NCBI RefSeq assembly: GCF_023375815.1
Contig: NZ_CP067412.1
Coordinates: 6,448,001-6,512,000, forward strand
Direction of reading: 5' to 3'
Source: Pseudomonas sp. HS6
Lineage (GTDB): Bacteria > Pseudomonadota > Gammaproteobacteria > Pseudomonadales > Pseudomonadaceae
DNA: 64,000 nucleotides
How positions within the stretch are numbered: the stretch's first letter is position 1; every line of letters begins with the position of its first letter. Below are positions 8,771 to 19,400 of the stretch, one piece after another. Position numbers and translations under genes: made by a program. The notes beneath the pieces are model-generated. The model ran no database searches, had not been told where the DNA came from, and was given only the letters and a program-made list of their open reading frames with translations.

Positions 8771-9556
8771 ATGCTTCCGGCTCTATGGGTTGCCAAAACA
8801 GGTCTGTCCGCCCAGGACACCAACCTGACCACCATTTCCAACAACCTGGCGAACGTGTCGACCACGGGTTTCAAACGTGACCGCGCCGAGTTTCAGGACC
8901 TGCTGTATCAGATCAAGCGTCAGCCAGGCGCCCAGTCGACCCAGGACAGCGAGCTGCCGTCGGGTCTGCAAGTGGGTACCGGTGTGCGCATCGTCGGCAC
9001 CCAGAAGAACTTCACCGCCGGTAGCCTGCAAACCACCGAGCAGCCGCTGGACATGGCCCTCGACGGCCGTGGTTTCTTCCAGATCCTGCAACCGGACGGC
9101 ACCACGTCTTACACCCGTGACGGTACTTTCCACCTCGACTCCAATGGCCAGATCGTCAACGCCAGCGGCTTCGCTCTGGAACCGGCCATTGTCATTCCGA
9201 ACAATGCCCAGACCTTCACTGTCGGCCGTGACGGCACCGTGTCGATCACCGTGGCCGGCAATGCTGCCTCGCAAGTGATCGGCAACCTGCAAACCGCCGA
9301 CTTCATCAACCCGGCCGGTCTGCAAGCCGTGGGCAACAACCTGTTCCTGGAAACCGCCGCTTCCGGCGCGCCGCAAATCGGCACTCCGGGCCTGAACGGT
9401 TTCGGCACCACCCTGCAGAACACTCTGGAAACCTCCAACGTCAGCACCGTGGAAGAGATGGTCAACATGATCACCACTCAGCGCGCTTACGAGATGAACT
9501 CCAAGGTGATCTCCACCGCCGACCAGATGCTCTCGTTCGTAACGCAGAATCTGTAA
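8771..9556 (+). CDS. flgG: Flagellar distal rod protein FlgG
   Basis: A 261-residue protein that forms the distal rod crossing the periplasm. The N-terminal ALWVAKTGLSAQDTNLTTIS and NNLANVSTTGFKRDRAEFQDL and the C-terminal SNVSTVEEMVNMITTQRAYE segments are nearly invariant in the family. A GAGGAGAA ribosome site precedes the ATG. It follows flgF by 45 bases in the same operon. Confidence 0.98.
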   Translation: MLPALWVAKTGLSAQDTNLTTISNNLANVSTTGFKRDRAEFQDLLYQIKRQPGAQSTQDSELPSGLQVGTGVRIVGTQKNFTAGSLQTTEQPLDMALDGRGFFQILQPDGTTSYTRDGTFHLDSNGQIVNASGFALEPAIVIPNNAQTFTVGRDGTVSITVAGNAASQVIGNLQTADFINPAGLQAVGNNLFLETAASGAPQIGTPGLNGFGTTLQNTLETSNVSTVEEMVNMITTQRAYEMNSKVISTADQMLSFVTQNL

Positions 9557-9609
9557 TCAAGTCTATGAGGCGGCCATGAGGCCGCCTGCAACACCGTGAG
9601 GTAAGGGTC

Positions 9610-10305
9610 ATGAAACGCTTCGTATCTGTTCTGGCATTGGGTGGGGTGGTCTCGCTCGCGGGCTGCGTCGCTCCGACGCCCAAGCCCAATGACCCTTACT
9701 ACGCCCCGGTGTTGCCGCGGACGCCGTTGCCGTCGGCCGCCAACAACGGCTCGATCTATCAGGCCGGTTTCGAGCAGAACCTGTACAGCGACCGCAAGGC
9801 GTTCCGGGTCGGTGACATTATCACCATCACCCTGAACGAGAAGACTCAGGCCAGCAAGAACGCCAACTCGCAAGTGGCCAAGAACAGCAAGACCGGCATC
9901 GGCCTGACTTCGCTTTTCGGCGGCAGTGGCACCACCAACAACCCGTTGGGCGGTAACGATCTGAGCCTGGACGTCGGCTACAGCGGCGACCGCGCGACCA
10001 AGGGTGACAGCAAGGCGGCCCAGGGCAACACCCTGACCGGCTCGATCACCGTGACCGTCGCCGACGTGTTGCCCAACGGCATCATCGCCGTGCGCGGCGA
10101 GAAGTGGATGACCCTCAACACCGGTGATGAACTGGTGCGGATCGCCGGCCTCGTACGCGCCGATGACATCGCCACCGACAACACCGTGTCGTCGACCCGG
10201 GTCGCCGATGCGCGCATCACCTACTCGGGCACCGGTTCGTTCGCCGATGCGAGTCAGCCAGGCTGGTTCGACCGTTTCTTCCTCAGCCCGCTGTTCCCTT
10301 TCTAG
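9610..10305 (+). CDS. flgH: Flagellar L-ring lipoprotein FlgH
   Basis: A 231-residue outer-membrane lipoprotein that forms the L-ring bushing. The signal peptide [15 protein letters not shown] ends with the lipobox LAGC, so Cys19 becomes the lipidated N-terminus. Conserved features include [15 protein letters not shown] and the C-terminal AEARI-like block [12 protein letters not shown] followed by QPGWFDRFF. It abuts flgI with no spacer between the flgH stop codon and the first possible flgI start. Confidence 0.97.
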   Translation: MKRFVSVLALGGVVSLAGCVAPTPKPNDPYYAPVLPRTPLPSAANNGSIYQAGFEQNLYSDRKAFRVGDIITITLNEKTQASKNANSQVAKNSKTGIGLTSLFGGSGTTNNPLGGNDLSLDVGYSGDRATKGDSKAAQGNTLTGSITVTVADVLPNGIIAVRGEKWMTLNTGDELVRIAGLVRADDIATDNTVSSTRVADARITYSGTGSFADASQPGWFDRFFLSPLFPF

Positions 10306-11421
10306 GTGGCTAAGTTGAATTTCAGAAGCCTCATGGTGGCCGCGTTTTTGTTGTCGGCGGCCTTCAATGCACAAGCCGAAAGGTTGAAGGACATCGCCAG
10401 CATCTCTGGCGTACGTTCCAACCAGTTGATCGGGTATGGCCTGGTGGTTGGGCTTAACGGCACCGGCGACCAGACGACGCAAACCCCGTTCACCCTGCAG
10501 ACCTTCAATAACATGCTCTCGCAGTTCGGTATCAAGGTGCCGCCGGGATCGGGCAACGTGCAGTTGAAAAACGTTGCGGCCGTGTCGATCAGTGCCGATC
10601 TGCCGGCGTTCGCCAAACCGGGTCAGCAGGTCGACATCACCGTTTCGTCCATCGGTAACTCCAAGAGCCTGCGCGGCGGCACCCTGTTGCTGACCCCGCT
10701 CAAGGGTATCGACGGCAACGTCTACGCCATCGCTCAGGGCAACCTGGTGGTCGGCGGTTTCGACGCCGAAGGTCGTGACGGTTCGAAGATCACCGTCAAC
10801 GTTCCGTCGGCCGGTCGCATCCCGGGCGGTGCGTCGGTGGAGCGTTCGGTGCCGAGCGGTTTCAACCAGGGCAACAGCCTGACGCTGAACCTCAACCGTT
10901 CCGACTTCACCACCGCCAAGCGCATCGTCGACAAGATCAACGACATGCTCGGCCCTGGCGTCGCCCAGGCCATCGACGGCGGTTCGATCCGCGTCACCGC
11001 GCCGCTCGATCCGAGCCAGCGTGTCGACTACCTGTCGATCCTGGAAAACCTCGAAGTCGACCCGGGTCAGGCGGTGGCGAAAGTCATCATCAACTCGCGT
11101 ACCGGCACCATCGTCATCGGCCAGAACGTGAAGGTTTCGCCGGCCGCCGTGACCCACGGCAGCCTGACCGTGACCATTACCGAAGACCCGATCGTCAGCC
11201 AGCCGGGCCCGCTGTCCAATGGTCAGACGGCCGTTGTGCCGCGCTCGCGCGTGAATGCTCAGCAGGAAGCCAAACCGATGTTCAAGTTCGGCCCGGGCAC
11301 CACCCTCGACGAAATCGTCCGTGCGGTGAACCAGGTCGGCGCAGCACCGGGTGACCTGATGGCCATTCTCGAAGCACTGAAACAGGCTGGCGCATTGCAA
11401 GCCGACCTGATCGTGATCTGA
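10306..11421 (+). CDS. flgI: Flagellar P-ring protein FlgI
   Basis: A periplasmic protein that assembles the P-ring round the rod. A Sec signal peptide ([16 protein letters not shown]) is followed by [21 protein letters not shown], invariant in the family. The start is uncertain. GTG at 10306 directly follows the flgH stop but has no ribosome site. TTG at 10315 (MNFRSLM) has AGGTGG five bases upstream, and that site overlaps the GTG. The TTG start would give 368 residues. The mature protein is the same either way. Confidence 0.95.
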   Translation: MAKLNFRSLMVAAFLLSAAFNAQAERLKDIASISGVRSNQLIGYGLVVGLNGTGDQTTQTPFTLQTFNNMLSQFGIKVPPGSGNVQLKNVAAVSISADLPAFAKPGQQVDITVSSIGNSKSLRGGTLLLTPLKGIDGNVYAIAQGNLVVGGFDAEGRDGSKITVNVPSAGRIPGGASVERSVPSGFNQGNSLTLNLNRSDFTTAKRIVDKINDMLGPGVAQAIDGGSIRVTAPLDPSQRVDYLSILENLEVDPGQAVAKVIINSRTGTIVIGQNVKVSPAAVTHGSLTVTITEDPIVSQPGPLSNGQTAVVPRSRVNAQQEAKPMFKFGPGTTLDEIVRAVNQVGAAPGDLMAILEALKQAGALQADLIVI

Positions 11422-11432
11422 GGACGGCACTC

Positions 11433-12725
11433 ATGGATATGCGCAAAAGCGGTCTCGTCAGCAGCAGCGATTCGGGTTCGTACTCCGACCTCAATCGTCT
11501 GAATCAGCTCAAGGTCGGCGACAAGAACAGCGATGGGAACATGCGCAAGGTGGCGCAGGAATTCGAATCGCTGTTCCTTGGTGAAATGCTCAAGTCGATG
11601 CGTTCGGCCACTGAAGCGCTGGGCCAGGACAATCCGCTCAACACGCCGGCAGCCAAGCAGTATCAGGAAATGTACGACCAGCAACTGGCGGTTTCCCTGT
11701 CCCGTGAGGGCGGTGGTATCGGGCTGGCCGACGTGCTGATGAAGCAGATGTCGAAGAACAAGCCGATGGCGCCGGGCGAGGCTGCGGCCGCGTCCGCCGC
11801 CAAGCAGCAAGAGGCTCTGGCCAAGGCTGCTGCAGTGCCCACGCCAATTGCCGCCGGCACCGTGGCCACCAACGGCCCGCTGTCGCGCCTCAATGGCGAA
11901 CGTCCGTTGTGGGCTTCGCGTTCGGTGCATGCGCCGAATACCCAGCTGGCCCATCGCAATGACATGGAAATGATCAACCAGCGTCGTCTGGCGCTGCCGC
12001 CGAAACTGGCTGACCGCTTGCTTGCAGGCCTGGTGCCTTCGGCCACGCCGACGGCCGCCACTCAATTGCCACAACGTGCCACGACTACCGCTGCCACCGG
12101 TTCCGGCCCGCTGTACAACGGCGACTGGCTGGCCCGTGCCGAGGCCGATAAAGCCTCTGGCGGACAGATGCAGATTTACGGTCGCGCCATGGCACAGATT
12201 CCGCTGGCGCCGGCAAAGAAGGCGTTCAGCAACGCCGACGAATTCGTCAACACCATGCTGCCGATGGCCAAAGAGGCGGCGGCGCGCATTGGCGTCGATC
12301 CGCGTTATCTGGTGGCTCAGGCCGCACTGGAAACCGGTTATGGCAAATCGGTCATGCGCGCCCAGGACGGCACCAGCAGCCACAACCTGTTCGGCATCAA
12401 GGCCAGCAGCAACTGGCAGGGCGATTCGGCCCGGGCGATCACCAGCGAGTTCCGCAACGGGCAGATGGTCAAGGAGACGGCCGAGTTCCGTTCCTACGCC
12501 TCGTACAAGGACAGCTTCCACGATCTGGTGACTTTGCTGCAGAGCAATAATCGCTATCAAGATGTGCTGAAGTCGGCCGATAACCCAGAACAGTTTGTAC
12601 GCGAGTTGCAAAAGGCCGGTTACGCAACCGACCCGAACTACGCAAGCAAGATTTCGCAGATTGCCAGGCAGATGAACGTAAATCAGAACTACGCTGCGGC
12701 CGGCGTTTCAACAACGCCTTTATAA
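11433..12725 (+). CDS. flgJ: Rod-cap and peptidoglycan hydrolase FlgJ
   Basis: A 430-residue two-domain protein. The N-terminal part (about 1-120, with FESLFLGEMLKSMRSA) is the rod-assembly cap. An Ala/Pro-rich linker follows. The C-terminal glucosaminidase domain (about 265-420) opens the cell wall for the growing rod; it shows AQAALETGYGKSVMRAQ with the catalytic Glu, and HNLFGIKAS. The architecture is as in other gammaproteobacteria. It sits between the ring gene flgI and the filament-junction gene flgK. Confidence 0.97.
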   Translation: MDMRKSGLVSSSDSGSYSDLNRLNQLKVGDKNSDGNMRKVAQEFESLFLGEMLKSMRSATEALGQDNPLNTPAAKQYQEMYDQQLAVSLSREGGGIGLADVLMKQMSKNKPMAPGEAAAASAAKQQEALAKAAAVPTPIAAGTVATNGPLSRLNGERPLWASRSVHAPNTQLAHRNDMEMINQRRLALPPKLADRLLAGLVPSATPTAATQLPQRATTTAATGSGPLYNGDWLARAEADKASGGQMQIYGRAMAQIPLAPAKKAFSNADEFVNTMLPMAKEAAARIGVDPRYLVAQAALETGYGKSVMRAQDGTSSHNLFGIKASSNWQGDSARAITSEFRNGQMVKETAEFRSYASYKDSFHDLVTLLQSNNRYQDVLKSADNPEQFVRELQKAGYATDPNYASKISQIARQMNVNQNYAAAGVSTTPL

Positions 12726-12746
12726 ACACAAGGTAAGGTTTGAATC

Positions 12747-14792
12747 ATGAGTTTGCTCAATATCGGGATGTCGGGGTTGGCCGCGAGTTCGTCCTCTCTG
12801 GCTGTGACAGGTAACAACATTGCCAACGTCGACACCGCCGGTTATTCACGCCAGCAAACCGTGCAGGGCACCAAGTCCTCGCAGCAGTTCGGCAACGTCT
12901 TCATCGGCACGGGCACGACCCTGGCCGACGTGCGCCGGGTGTACAACTCTTACCTCGAAACACAGCTGCACACCGCCACGTCGCTCAACAGCGAAGCGGC
13001 CGCGTACGGTGCTCAGGCGACCGCGCTGGACGCCTCGCTGTCCGACACCAACACGGGCCTGACCGGTGTGCTGCAGAAATTCTTCACCTCGATGCAGGGT
13101 GTGGCGACCTCGGCGACCGACGACACCTCCCGTCAGTCGGTGCTGACCGGTGCGCAGGCGCTGACCAGCCGTTTCAACGCCCTGGCCAAACAGCTGAACG
13201 ATCAGAACACCACGATCAACGGCAACCTGTCGGACATGACGTCCCAGGTGAACAAGCTGGCCACCTCGATTGCCAATCTGAACCAGAAGATCGGCGAGGT
13301 TTCCACCAGCGGCGGCCAGCCGAACGATCTGCTCGACAGTCGTAACGAAGCCGTGCGCCAGCTCTCTGAATTGACCGGGGCACAAGTCGTCGAGCGTGGC
13401 ACCAGCTTCGACGTCTATCTCGGAACCGGCCAGCCGCTGGTTGTCGGCAACACCACCAACACCCTGAGCACCGTGCCGAGCAAGGATGACCCGACTCGTA
13501 TGGGCATCCAGATGGACCGGGGTTCAAGCACCATCGACATCACCTCGGTGATGAGCGGTGGCGAAATCGGTGGTCTGCTGACGTATCGCAATGAAGTGCT
13601 CAACCCATCGCTCAACGAGTTGGGTCGTGTCGCGCTGGTCATCGCCGACCAGATGAATCGCCAGCAAGCCCAGGGCATCGACAAGAACGGTGACTTCGGC
13701 GCGGCCATTTTCAACGACATCAACAGTGCTGCACTGATCAGCCAGCGCAGCATTGCTTCTGCAAGCAACAGTGCAGGTTCGGGCAACCTGAATGTCACCA
13801 TCAAGGACACTGGCAAGCTGACCACCAGCGATTACCAGGTGACCTTCACCAGCGCCACCAACTATTCGGTCAAGCGCTCCGACGGCACCGACTTGGGTTC
13901 GTTCAGCACCACGACCACGCCACCGCCAGTGATCGACGGCTTTACCCTGGCCCTCAACGGCGGCGCGATGAACGCCGGTGACACCTTCAAGGTGACCCCG
14001 ACCCGTGACGCGGCCACGAACATTCAGACCGTGCTCACCGATCCGAAGAAAATCGCGGCGGCAGCACCGTTGACCGGCGTGGCCAGTGCCAATAACTCCG
14101 GCACCTACACCCAACCGACGCTGGTCGACACTCTCGACATCACCAACCCGGCCTCCCAGGCCGAGTTGCAGAACGCGCTCAAGTATTCGACGCCGGTCAA
14201 GCTGGTCATGGGTGCTGTCACCAGTGGCAGCCAGTCGTACAACATGGTCGACGCCAAGGGCTTCACCATCGGCACCGGCACCATCGTGCCGGGGCAGGCC
14301 AACACCCTGAACCTCAAGATCGGCATGGTCGATTCCACCGGTGCTCCGGTGATGGATACCTCGGTCACGCCGAACGTGCAGAAAACCTTCACCGTGCAGA
14401 CCACCGTGGGCGCAACGCCGAAACCAGGCGAAACCTTCACGATCAACCTGACCGGCGCGGCCTCTGCGGACAACCGCAACGCGCAGGCGCTGGTTGGCTT
14501 GCAGACCAAACAGACCGTGGATACCGGCACGGCGAGCAAGGGCATCAGCTTGACTGACGCCTATAACAAGCTGGTGACCAATGTCGGTACCAAGGCTGCT
14601 CAGAGCAAGTCCGACAGCGCAGCTACTACGGTGATTCTGGATCAGGCGCAAGGCGCGCGCGATTCGCTGTCCCAGGTCAACCTGGACGAAGAAACCGGTA
14701 ACCTGGTCAAGTATCAGCAGTACTACACCGCCTCTTCGCAAATCATCAAGGCTGCGCAGGAAACCTTCGCAACGCTGATCAACAGTCTTTAA
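12747..14792 (+). CDS. flgK: Hook-associated protein 1 FlgK
   Basis: A 681-residue protein that forms the first hook-filament junction. The conserved N-terminus reads MSLLNIGMSGLAASSSSLAV and TGNNIANVDTAGYSRQQ. The C-terminal helix contains LDEETGNLVKYQQYY, the family signature for the inner core. The central part (about 330-580) is an expanded variable surface region, as usual in Pseudomonas. An AAGGTAAGG ribosome site precedes the ATG. Confidence 0.97.
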   Translation: MSLLNIGMSGLAASSSSLAVTGNNIANVDTAGYSRQQTVQGTKSSQQFGNVFIGTGTTLADVRRVYNSYLETQLHTATSLNSEAAAYGAQATALDASLSDTNTGLTGVLQKFFTSMQGVATSATDDTSRQSVLTGAQALTSRFNALAKQLNDQNTTINGNLSDMTSQVNKLATSIANLNQKIGEVSTSGGQPNDLLDSRNEAVRQLSELTGAQVVERGTSFDVYLGTGQPLVVGNTTNTLSTVPSKDDPTRMGIQMDRGSSTIDITSVMSGGEIGGLLTYRNEVLNPSLNELGRVALVIADQMNRQQAQGIDKNGDFGAAIFNDINSAALISQRSIASASNSAGSGNLNVTIKDTGKLTTSDYQVTFTSATNYSVKRSDGTDLGSFSTTTTPPPVIDGFTLALNGGAMNAGDTFKVTPTRDAATNIQTVLTDPKKIAAAAPLTGVASANNSGTYTQPTLVDTLDITNPASQAELQNALKYSTPVKLVMGAVTSGSQSYNMVDAKGFTIGTGTIVPGQANTLNLKIGMVDSTGAPVMDTSVTPNVQKTFTVQTTVGATPKPGETFTINLTGAASADNRNAQALVGLQTKQTVDTGTASKGISLTDAYNKLVTNVGTKAAQSKSDSAATTVILDQAQGARDSLSQVNLDEETGNLVKYQQYYTASSQIIKAAQETFATLINSL

Positions 14793-14805
14793 GGAGCCGT
14801 AATTC

Positions 14806-16374
14806 ATGCGCATTTCCACCGCCCAGTATTACGCGACACAAGCTGCTCAATATCAGCGCAACTACAGCAAGGCTGTTGCCACCGCGAATGAGGCGAGCAG
14901 CCTGCAGCGCATCAACACCGCCGCCGACGATCCGATCGGTGCTGGTCGTCTGCTCAAGTTGGGTCAGCAGGCCTCGATGCTCGAGCAGTATCAGGGCAAC
15001 ATCGATACCACCAAGAGTGCGCTGACCGTGCAGGAGTCCACACTGAGCTCCATCACCACGGCCTTGCAGCGTGCCAAGGAAATCGGTCTGGCTGCCAACA
15101 ACGGTATCGCCACTGACGCAGACCGCAAGGCCTACGCCGACGAGTTGAGCCAGATCCAGCAGCAGGTGCTGGGCCTGATGAACTCCAAGGACGCCAACGG
15201 CAACTACCTGTTTTCCGGTTCCAAGACCGATACCGCGCCTTACTCGCAAAATACCGACGGTACTTACACCTACAATGGTGACCAGACCCAGATCAATCTG
15301 GGCATTGGCGACGGCCTTTCGGTGGCCACCAACACCACCGGTTGGGATGCATTCCAGCAGACCATCAACACCAGCCGCACCCAGACCACCATGACCGCTC
15401 CGGCTGTCGATGACGGACGTGTGGTGCTGTCCAGCGGTACGGTCGGCAACAGTGCCACCTATGACGCCAAGTTCGCGAGCGGTCAGCCGTACACGGTCAG
15501 CTTCGTTAGCAGCACCCAGATGAAAATCACCGATGCCCTGGGCAACGACGTGACGACTGAAGCCAGCCAGAACGGTGTGATCAGCAATAGCAACGGTGCC
15601 AACCAGGCCGTCAGCTTCCGTGGCGTTGATCTGAAGGTGAACCTCAACCTCAAGTCCGGCGACAACGCGGATGCGGTGATTGCCGGTCACAGCTTCCAGC
15701 TGTCGGTTACACCTGACTCGTTCACTACGGCGCGCAGCCCGGGCAACCCGTCGACCGCGGTCATCACCGGTTCGAACGTGACCAACCAGGCCGCCTACAA
15801 CGGCGCCTTCCCGTCCGGCGGCGGCGCGGTCCTGAAGTTCACCAGCGCTACTGCGTTCGACCTCTACGCAGCGCCTGTAAACGCCGACAGCAAGCCGGTG
15901 TCGTCGGGCACGGTGGTTGGCGGTAACGCCACGGCGGCCGGTGTAACCTTCGCTCTCGGCGGCACGCCTGCGGCCGGTGACCAGTTCTCGATCCAGTCCA
16001 GCAATCATCAGACCCAGAACGTACTCGACACCCTGGGCCAGATGGTCACGGCGCTGAACGGGAAGATCGATGGTGATCCGGTGGCCAAGCAAAAATTCCA
16101 GGGTGCCATGGAGTCGGCACTGGGCAACATCGACAGCGCCTCCAACCAGATTGGCGCGGCGGTGACTTCGATCGGTGCTCGCGGACAGTCGCTGGATGAC
16201 CAGACCACCACGAACCAGAGCCTGGTCCAGGCCAACACCATGACCCAGGGTTCAATCCGTGATTCGGATCCGGCGGAAGTGATGACGCGCCTGACCTTGC
16301 AGCAGACCATGCTGCAGGCTTCGCAACTGGCGTTCAGCAAGATCAGCCAGTTGGGCCTGTTCAACAAGATCTGA
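14806..16374 (+). CDS. flgL: Hook-associated protein 3 FlgL
   Basis: A 522-residue protein that forms the second hook-filament junction. The N-terminus MRISTAQYYATQAAQYQRNY and RINTAADDPIGAGRLLKL segments match flagellin-like D0/D1 helices. The C-terminus has RDSDPAEVMTRLTLQQTMLQ. It is much longer than the enterobacterial protein (about 317 residues) because of a central insertion (about 170-400), normal in this genus. It follows flgK by 13 bases with an AAGGAG ribosome site and ends the flg operon. Confidence 0.96.
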   Translation: MRISTAQYYATQAAQYQRNYSKAVATANEASSLQRINTAADDPIGAGRLLKLGQQASMLEQYQGNIDTTKSALTVQESTLSSITTALQRAKEIGLAANNGIATDADRKAYADELSQIQQQVLGLMNSKDANGNYLFSGSKTDTAPYSQNTDGTYTYNGDQTQINLGIGDGLSVATNTTGWDAFQQTINTSRTQTTMTAPAVDDGRVVLSSGTVGNSATYDAKFASGQPYTVSFVSSTQMKITDALGNDVTTEASQNGVISNSNGANQAVSFRGVDLKVNLNLKSGDNADAVIAGHSFQLSVTPDSFTTARSPGNPSTAVITGSNVTNQAAYNGAFPSGGGAVLKFTSATAFDLYAAPVNADSKPVSSGTVVGGNATAAGVTFALGGTPAAGDQFSIQSSNHQTQNVLDTLGQMVTALNGKIDGDPVAKQKFQGAMESALGNIDSASNQIGAAVTSIGARGQSLDDQTTTNQSLVQANTMTQGSIRDSDPAEVMTRLTLQQTMLQASQLAFSKISQLGLFNKI

Positions 16375-16490
16375 TGTGGGCCGGGCGCGCAAGCGCCTGG
16401 TTGTCTTGATCGTTTTGTATCTATTGTCTTCTTTTGCGGTTTCGAAGGGCTCGCAGTTCCGGGCGGGTTCCCGCCGCTTGCGAGTCCGCC

Positions 16491-19400
16491 GTGAATTCAC
16501 TTCCCCTTGTCAGCCTTGTCATTCCCGCCTTCAATCCACGCTTTTTCGAGCGGGCATTGCGCAGCGCCGTCAGTCAGGGTTATGGCAATCTCGAAATCAT
16601 CGTGTGCGATGACAGCCGTGGTCATGAAATCGAGGCCATCGTCGGGCAGATGATCGAGCAGAGTGGGGGCGCCGTACGTTACGTGCGTAATCCGCATACC
16701 TTGGGCATGGTCGGCAATCTGCAAGCCTGCCTGGATCAGGCACAGGGCGAATTCATCAAGTTTTTGTGTGATGACGATCAGTTGTTCACCAGCTGTATCG
16801 AGCACCAGGCCGATGTGCTGGCCCAGCGTGACGAGGTCAACCTGGTGCTGGCCCAGCGTCTGTTCTGGGACGCCGATGACATGGTGTTGCCTTCGCGGCT
16901 GGAAAATACGCCACTGTCGCCAACCAGTGGTCTGTTCAAGGGTGTTGACCTGCTGGCGCTCTTCGAAACATTTCCGTCAAACATCCTCGGTGGTTTCAGC
17001 AGCGCCTTGTTCCGTCGCGCCGATATGGTCGAATTGCTGCCGGCCTTGACCCAGCCGGGCCACTGCTTTGTGGCGAGCCTCGACTTTGCACTGTTCGTGT
17101 GTTTGCTGCGTCGCGGCAATGCGGTTGTCTCCAACCATGTCTTGAGTGTCGAGCGCCTGTATCCGGATCGTCTGAGCGGCCAGCAAGCCATGAAGGATGC
17201 TCTGGGCGTCGAGCAGCAATGGCTGCTGCAAATGCTCAAGTCGCGCAGTGGCGAGTCGGCACCTGCAAAGGGGTGGGTGCGTCATGTGCCGATGCACAAG
17301 GCGGACGAATCACCGCGGGTCTGGGAAGAGCTGCCGCTGAGCCGAACGCTCGGCACCAAACAGAGTGCACAGATATGGCAGGTCGGCAGTAAAAGCCAGA
17401 GTTTTTCCGAGCTCTATTCGCAATGGCTGGAGTGCCGTGCGCTCAGCGACGTCCAGCGCAGATTGCTGCCGGACACGTTGACCGGCTGGCCGTCCACTCC
17501 GCGAATCGTGCCAGTCGTGATCGATGAGCAGGGCAGTCCTGCGCTTCTGGAGCGCACGCTGGAAAGTCTCGCTGCGCAGGACTACCCGCCCGAGCTGACA
17601 CTGGTGCTTTCCAGTGATTGCTCGGAACCGGCACTGGCTGGGCGAGTGTTCCATTTGCCGTTGCAGGACGATTACCTGCAACAGATCAATCAGCTATTGC
17701 CGCAGCTGGAAGGCGCCGACTGGTTCTATCTGCTGCGCGCCGGTGATCGTCTGGTGGTCCCTGCATTGCTGATGATGGCCGAGCGCATCGCCTTCAACAG
17801 TGCCTTGCGCATTCTGTACAGCGATGAGGGCGGTTTGCGAGCAGGTGAGTCGGTGGGTCCGGCATTCAAGCCTGACTTCAACCTGGACCTGATGCGCACC
17901 TTTCCCTATGTCGGCCGCGCTCTGGCGTTCCAGCGCGAGACCTTTCTGGCACTCGGCGGTTTCGATTCGACGTTCAACGAGCTGGCGCCGCACGACATGC
18001 TGTGGCGGATGGTTGAAGATCAGGGCACTCAGGTGGTCGGGCATCTGGCCGAGATTGCCATCGAGTCGGGATTCGACCTGACCCAGTGGTTGTCTCTGCC
18101 TGCCGTGACGCAAAACAACTCTCGATTGCTGTCGACGCACCTTGATCGCCTGGGGATTTCCCACGACATCCGTCGCGGTAGCGTCGAACTGCTCAATCGA
18201 GTCGATTATCGGCATGCGAATCGGCCGTTGGTCTCGATCATCATTTCGACTCGCGACCACGTTGCGGCGTTGCAACGCTGTGTCGAGAGCCTGCTGGAAA
18301 AAACCGCGTACGGCGATTACGAGCTGTTGCTGGTCGACAATGGCAGCCAGACCACCGAGGCCCGTGTCTGGCTGGACGGTATGGCGCAACTGGGCAGCGA
18401 GCGGGTGCGGGTGCTGACGTACGCGCAGCAGGGTAACCTCGCCGCATTACGCAACTTTGCCGTCGGCCAGGCAAGGGGCGAATATGTGGTGCTACTCAAC
18501 CCTTACACGATCATTACGCAGGGTGACTGGCTCGACGAGTTGCTCAATCACGCCCAGCGCCCGGAAGTCGGCATCGTCGGCGCCAAGCTCTTCAACCCCG
18601 ATGGCTATGTTTTGCATGCGGGTCTGGTGCTCGGTTTGCAGGGGGCAGCCGGCCTGCCGTTTTATGGTCAGGCCATGCAGTCCCCCGGGTACATGTTCCG
18701 CTTGCAGGCTGTTCAGGATCTGAGTGCCGTGGGTGCCGACTGCCTGGTGGTGCGCAAATCGGTATTCGATGCGGTTGCTGGCATGGATGAGCAGAGCCTG
18801 CCGCGTACGCTGCATGAAGTGGACCTGGCGCTGCGCGTAGCCCGGCAGGGTTATCTTGTGGTGTGGACGCCTTATGCGGTGTTGGCGCTGGGCGCGCAGC
18901 CGGTTGAGGCGGTCAACGATGAAGAAGGGGTCTCGCATGACCAACAGGAAGAAACGTTCTTCAAGCGTTGGCTGCCGGACATTGCCCGTGACCCTGCTTA
19001 TAACCCCAATCTTTCGTTTCACAAGCACACTGGCTCAAGCTTCACGCTTGAGCCGGGCCTGCGTACGGGTTGGAGTCCTTTCAGAAATAGCACCTTGCCG
19101 AAGATTCTCGGGTTGCCGATCAACGCATCCGCCATCGGTCACTATCGCGTCACTCAACCGCTGATCGAGCTCGAAGCGGCAGGCCGGGTGCAGGGGCATA
19201 TTCGCTACAGCGTGAACCTGCCGCCGATTGTTGAAATCGAGCGTCTGGCGCCGGATGTGATCATTCTGCAAGGGCGTTATACCGAAGCACCGGTCAATGA
19301 AATGCCGGTGCTACGCAACTACTTCAATGCGCGGCGCATTTACGAACTGGATGACTACGTCATCGATGTTCCGCATCGCAACGCGCATATCCGCAACATG

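Noticed and set aside
9487..16092. Reverse-strand frames of 430-650 codons opposite flgG-flgL
   Set aside because: They are antisense to well-identified flagellar genes and have Arg/His/Gly-rich sequences without domains.
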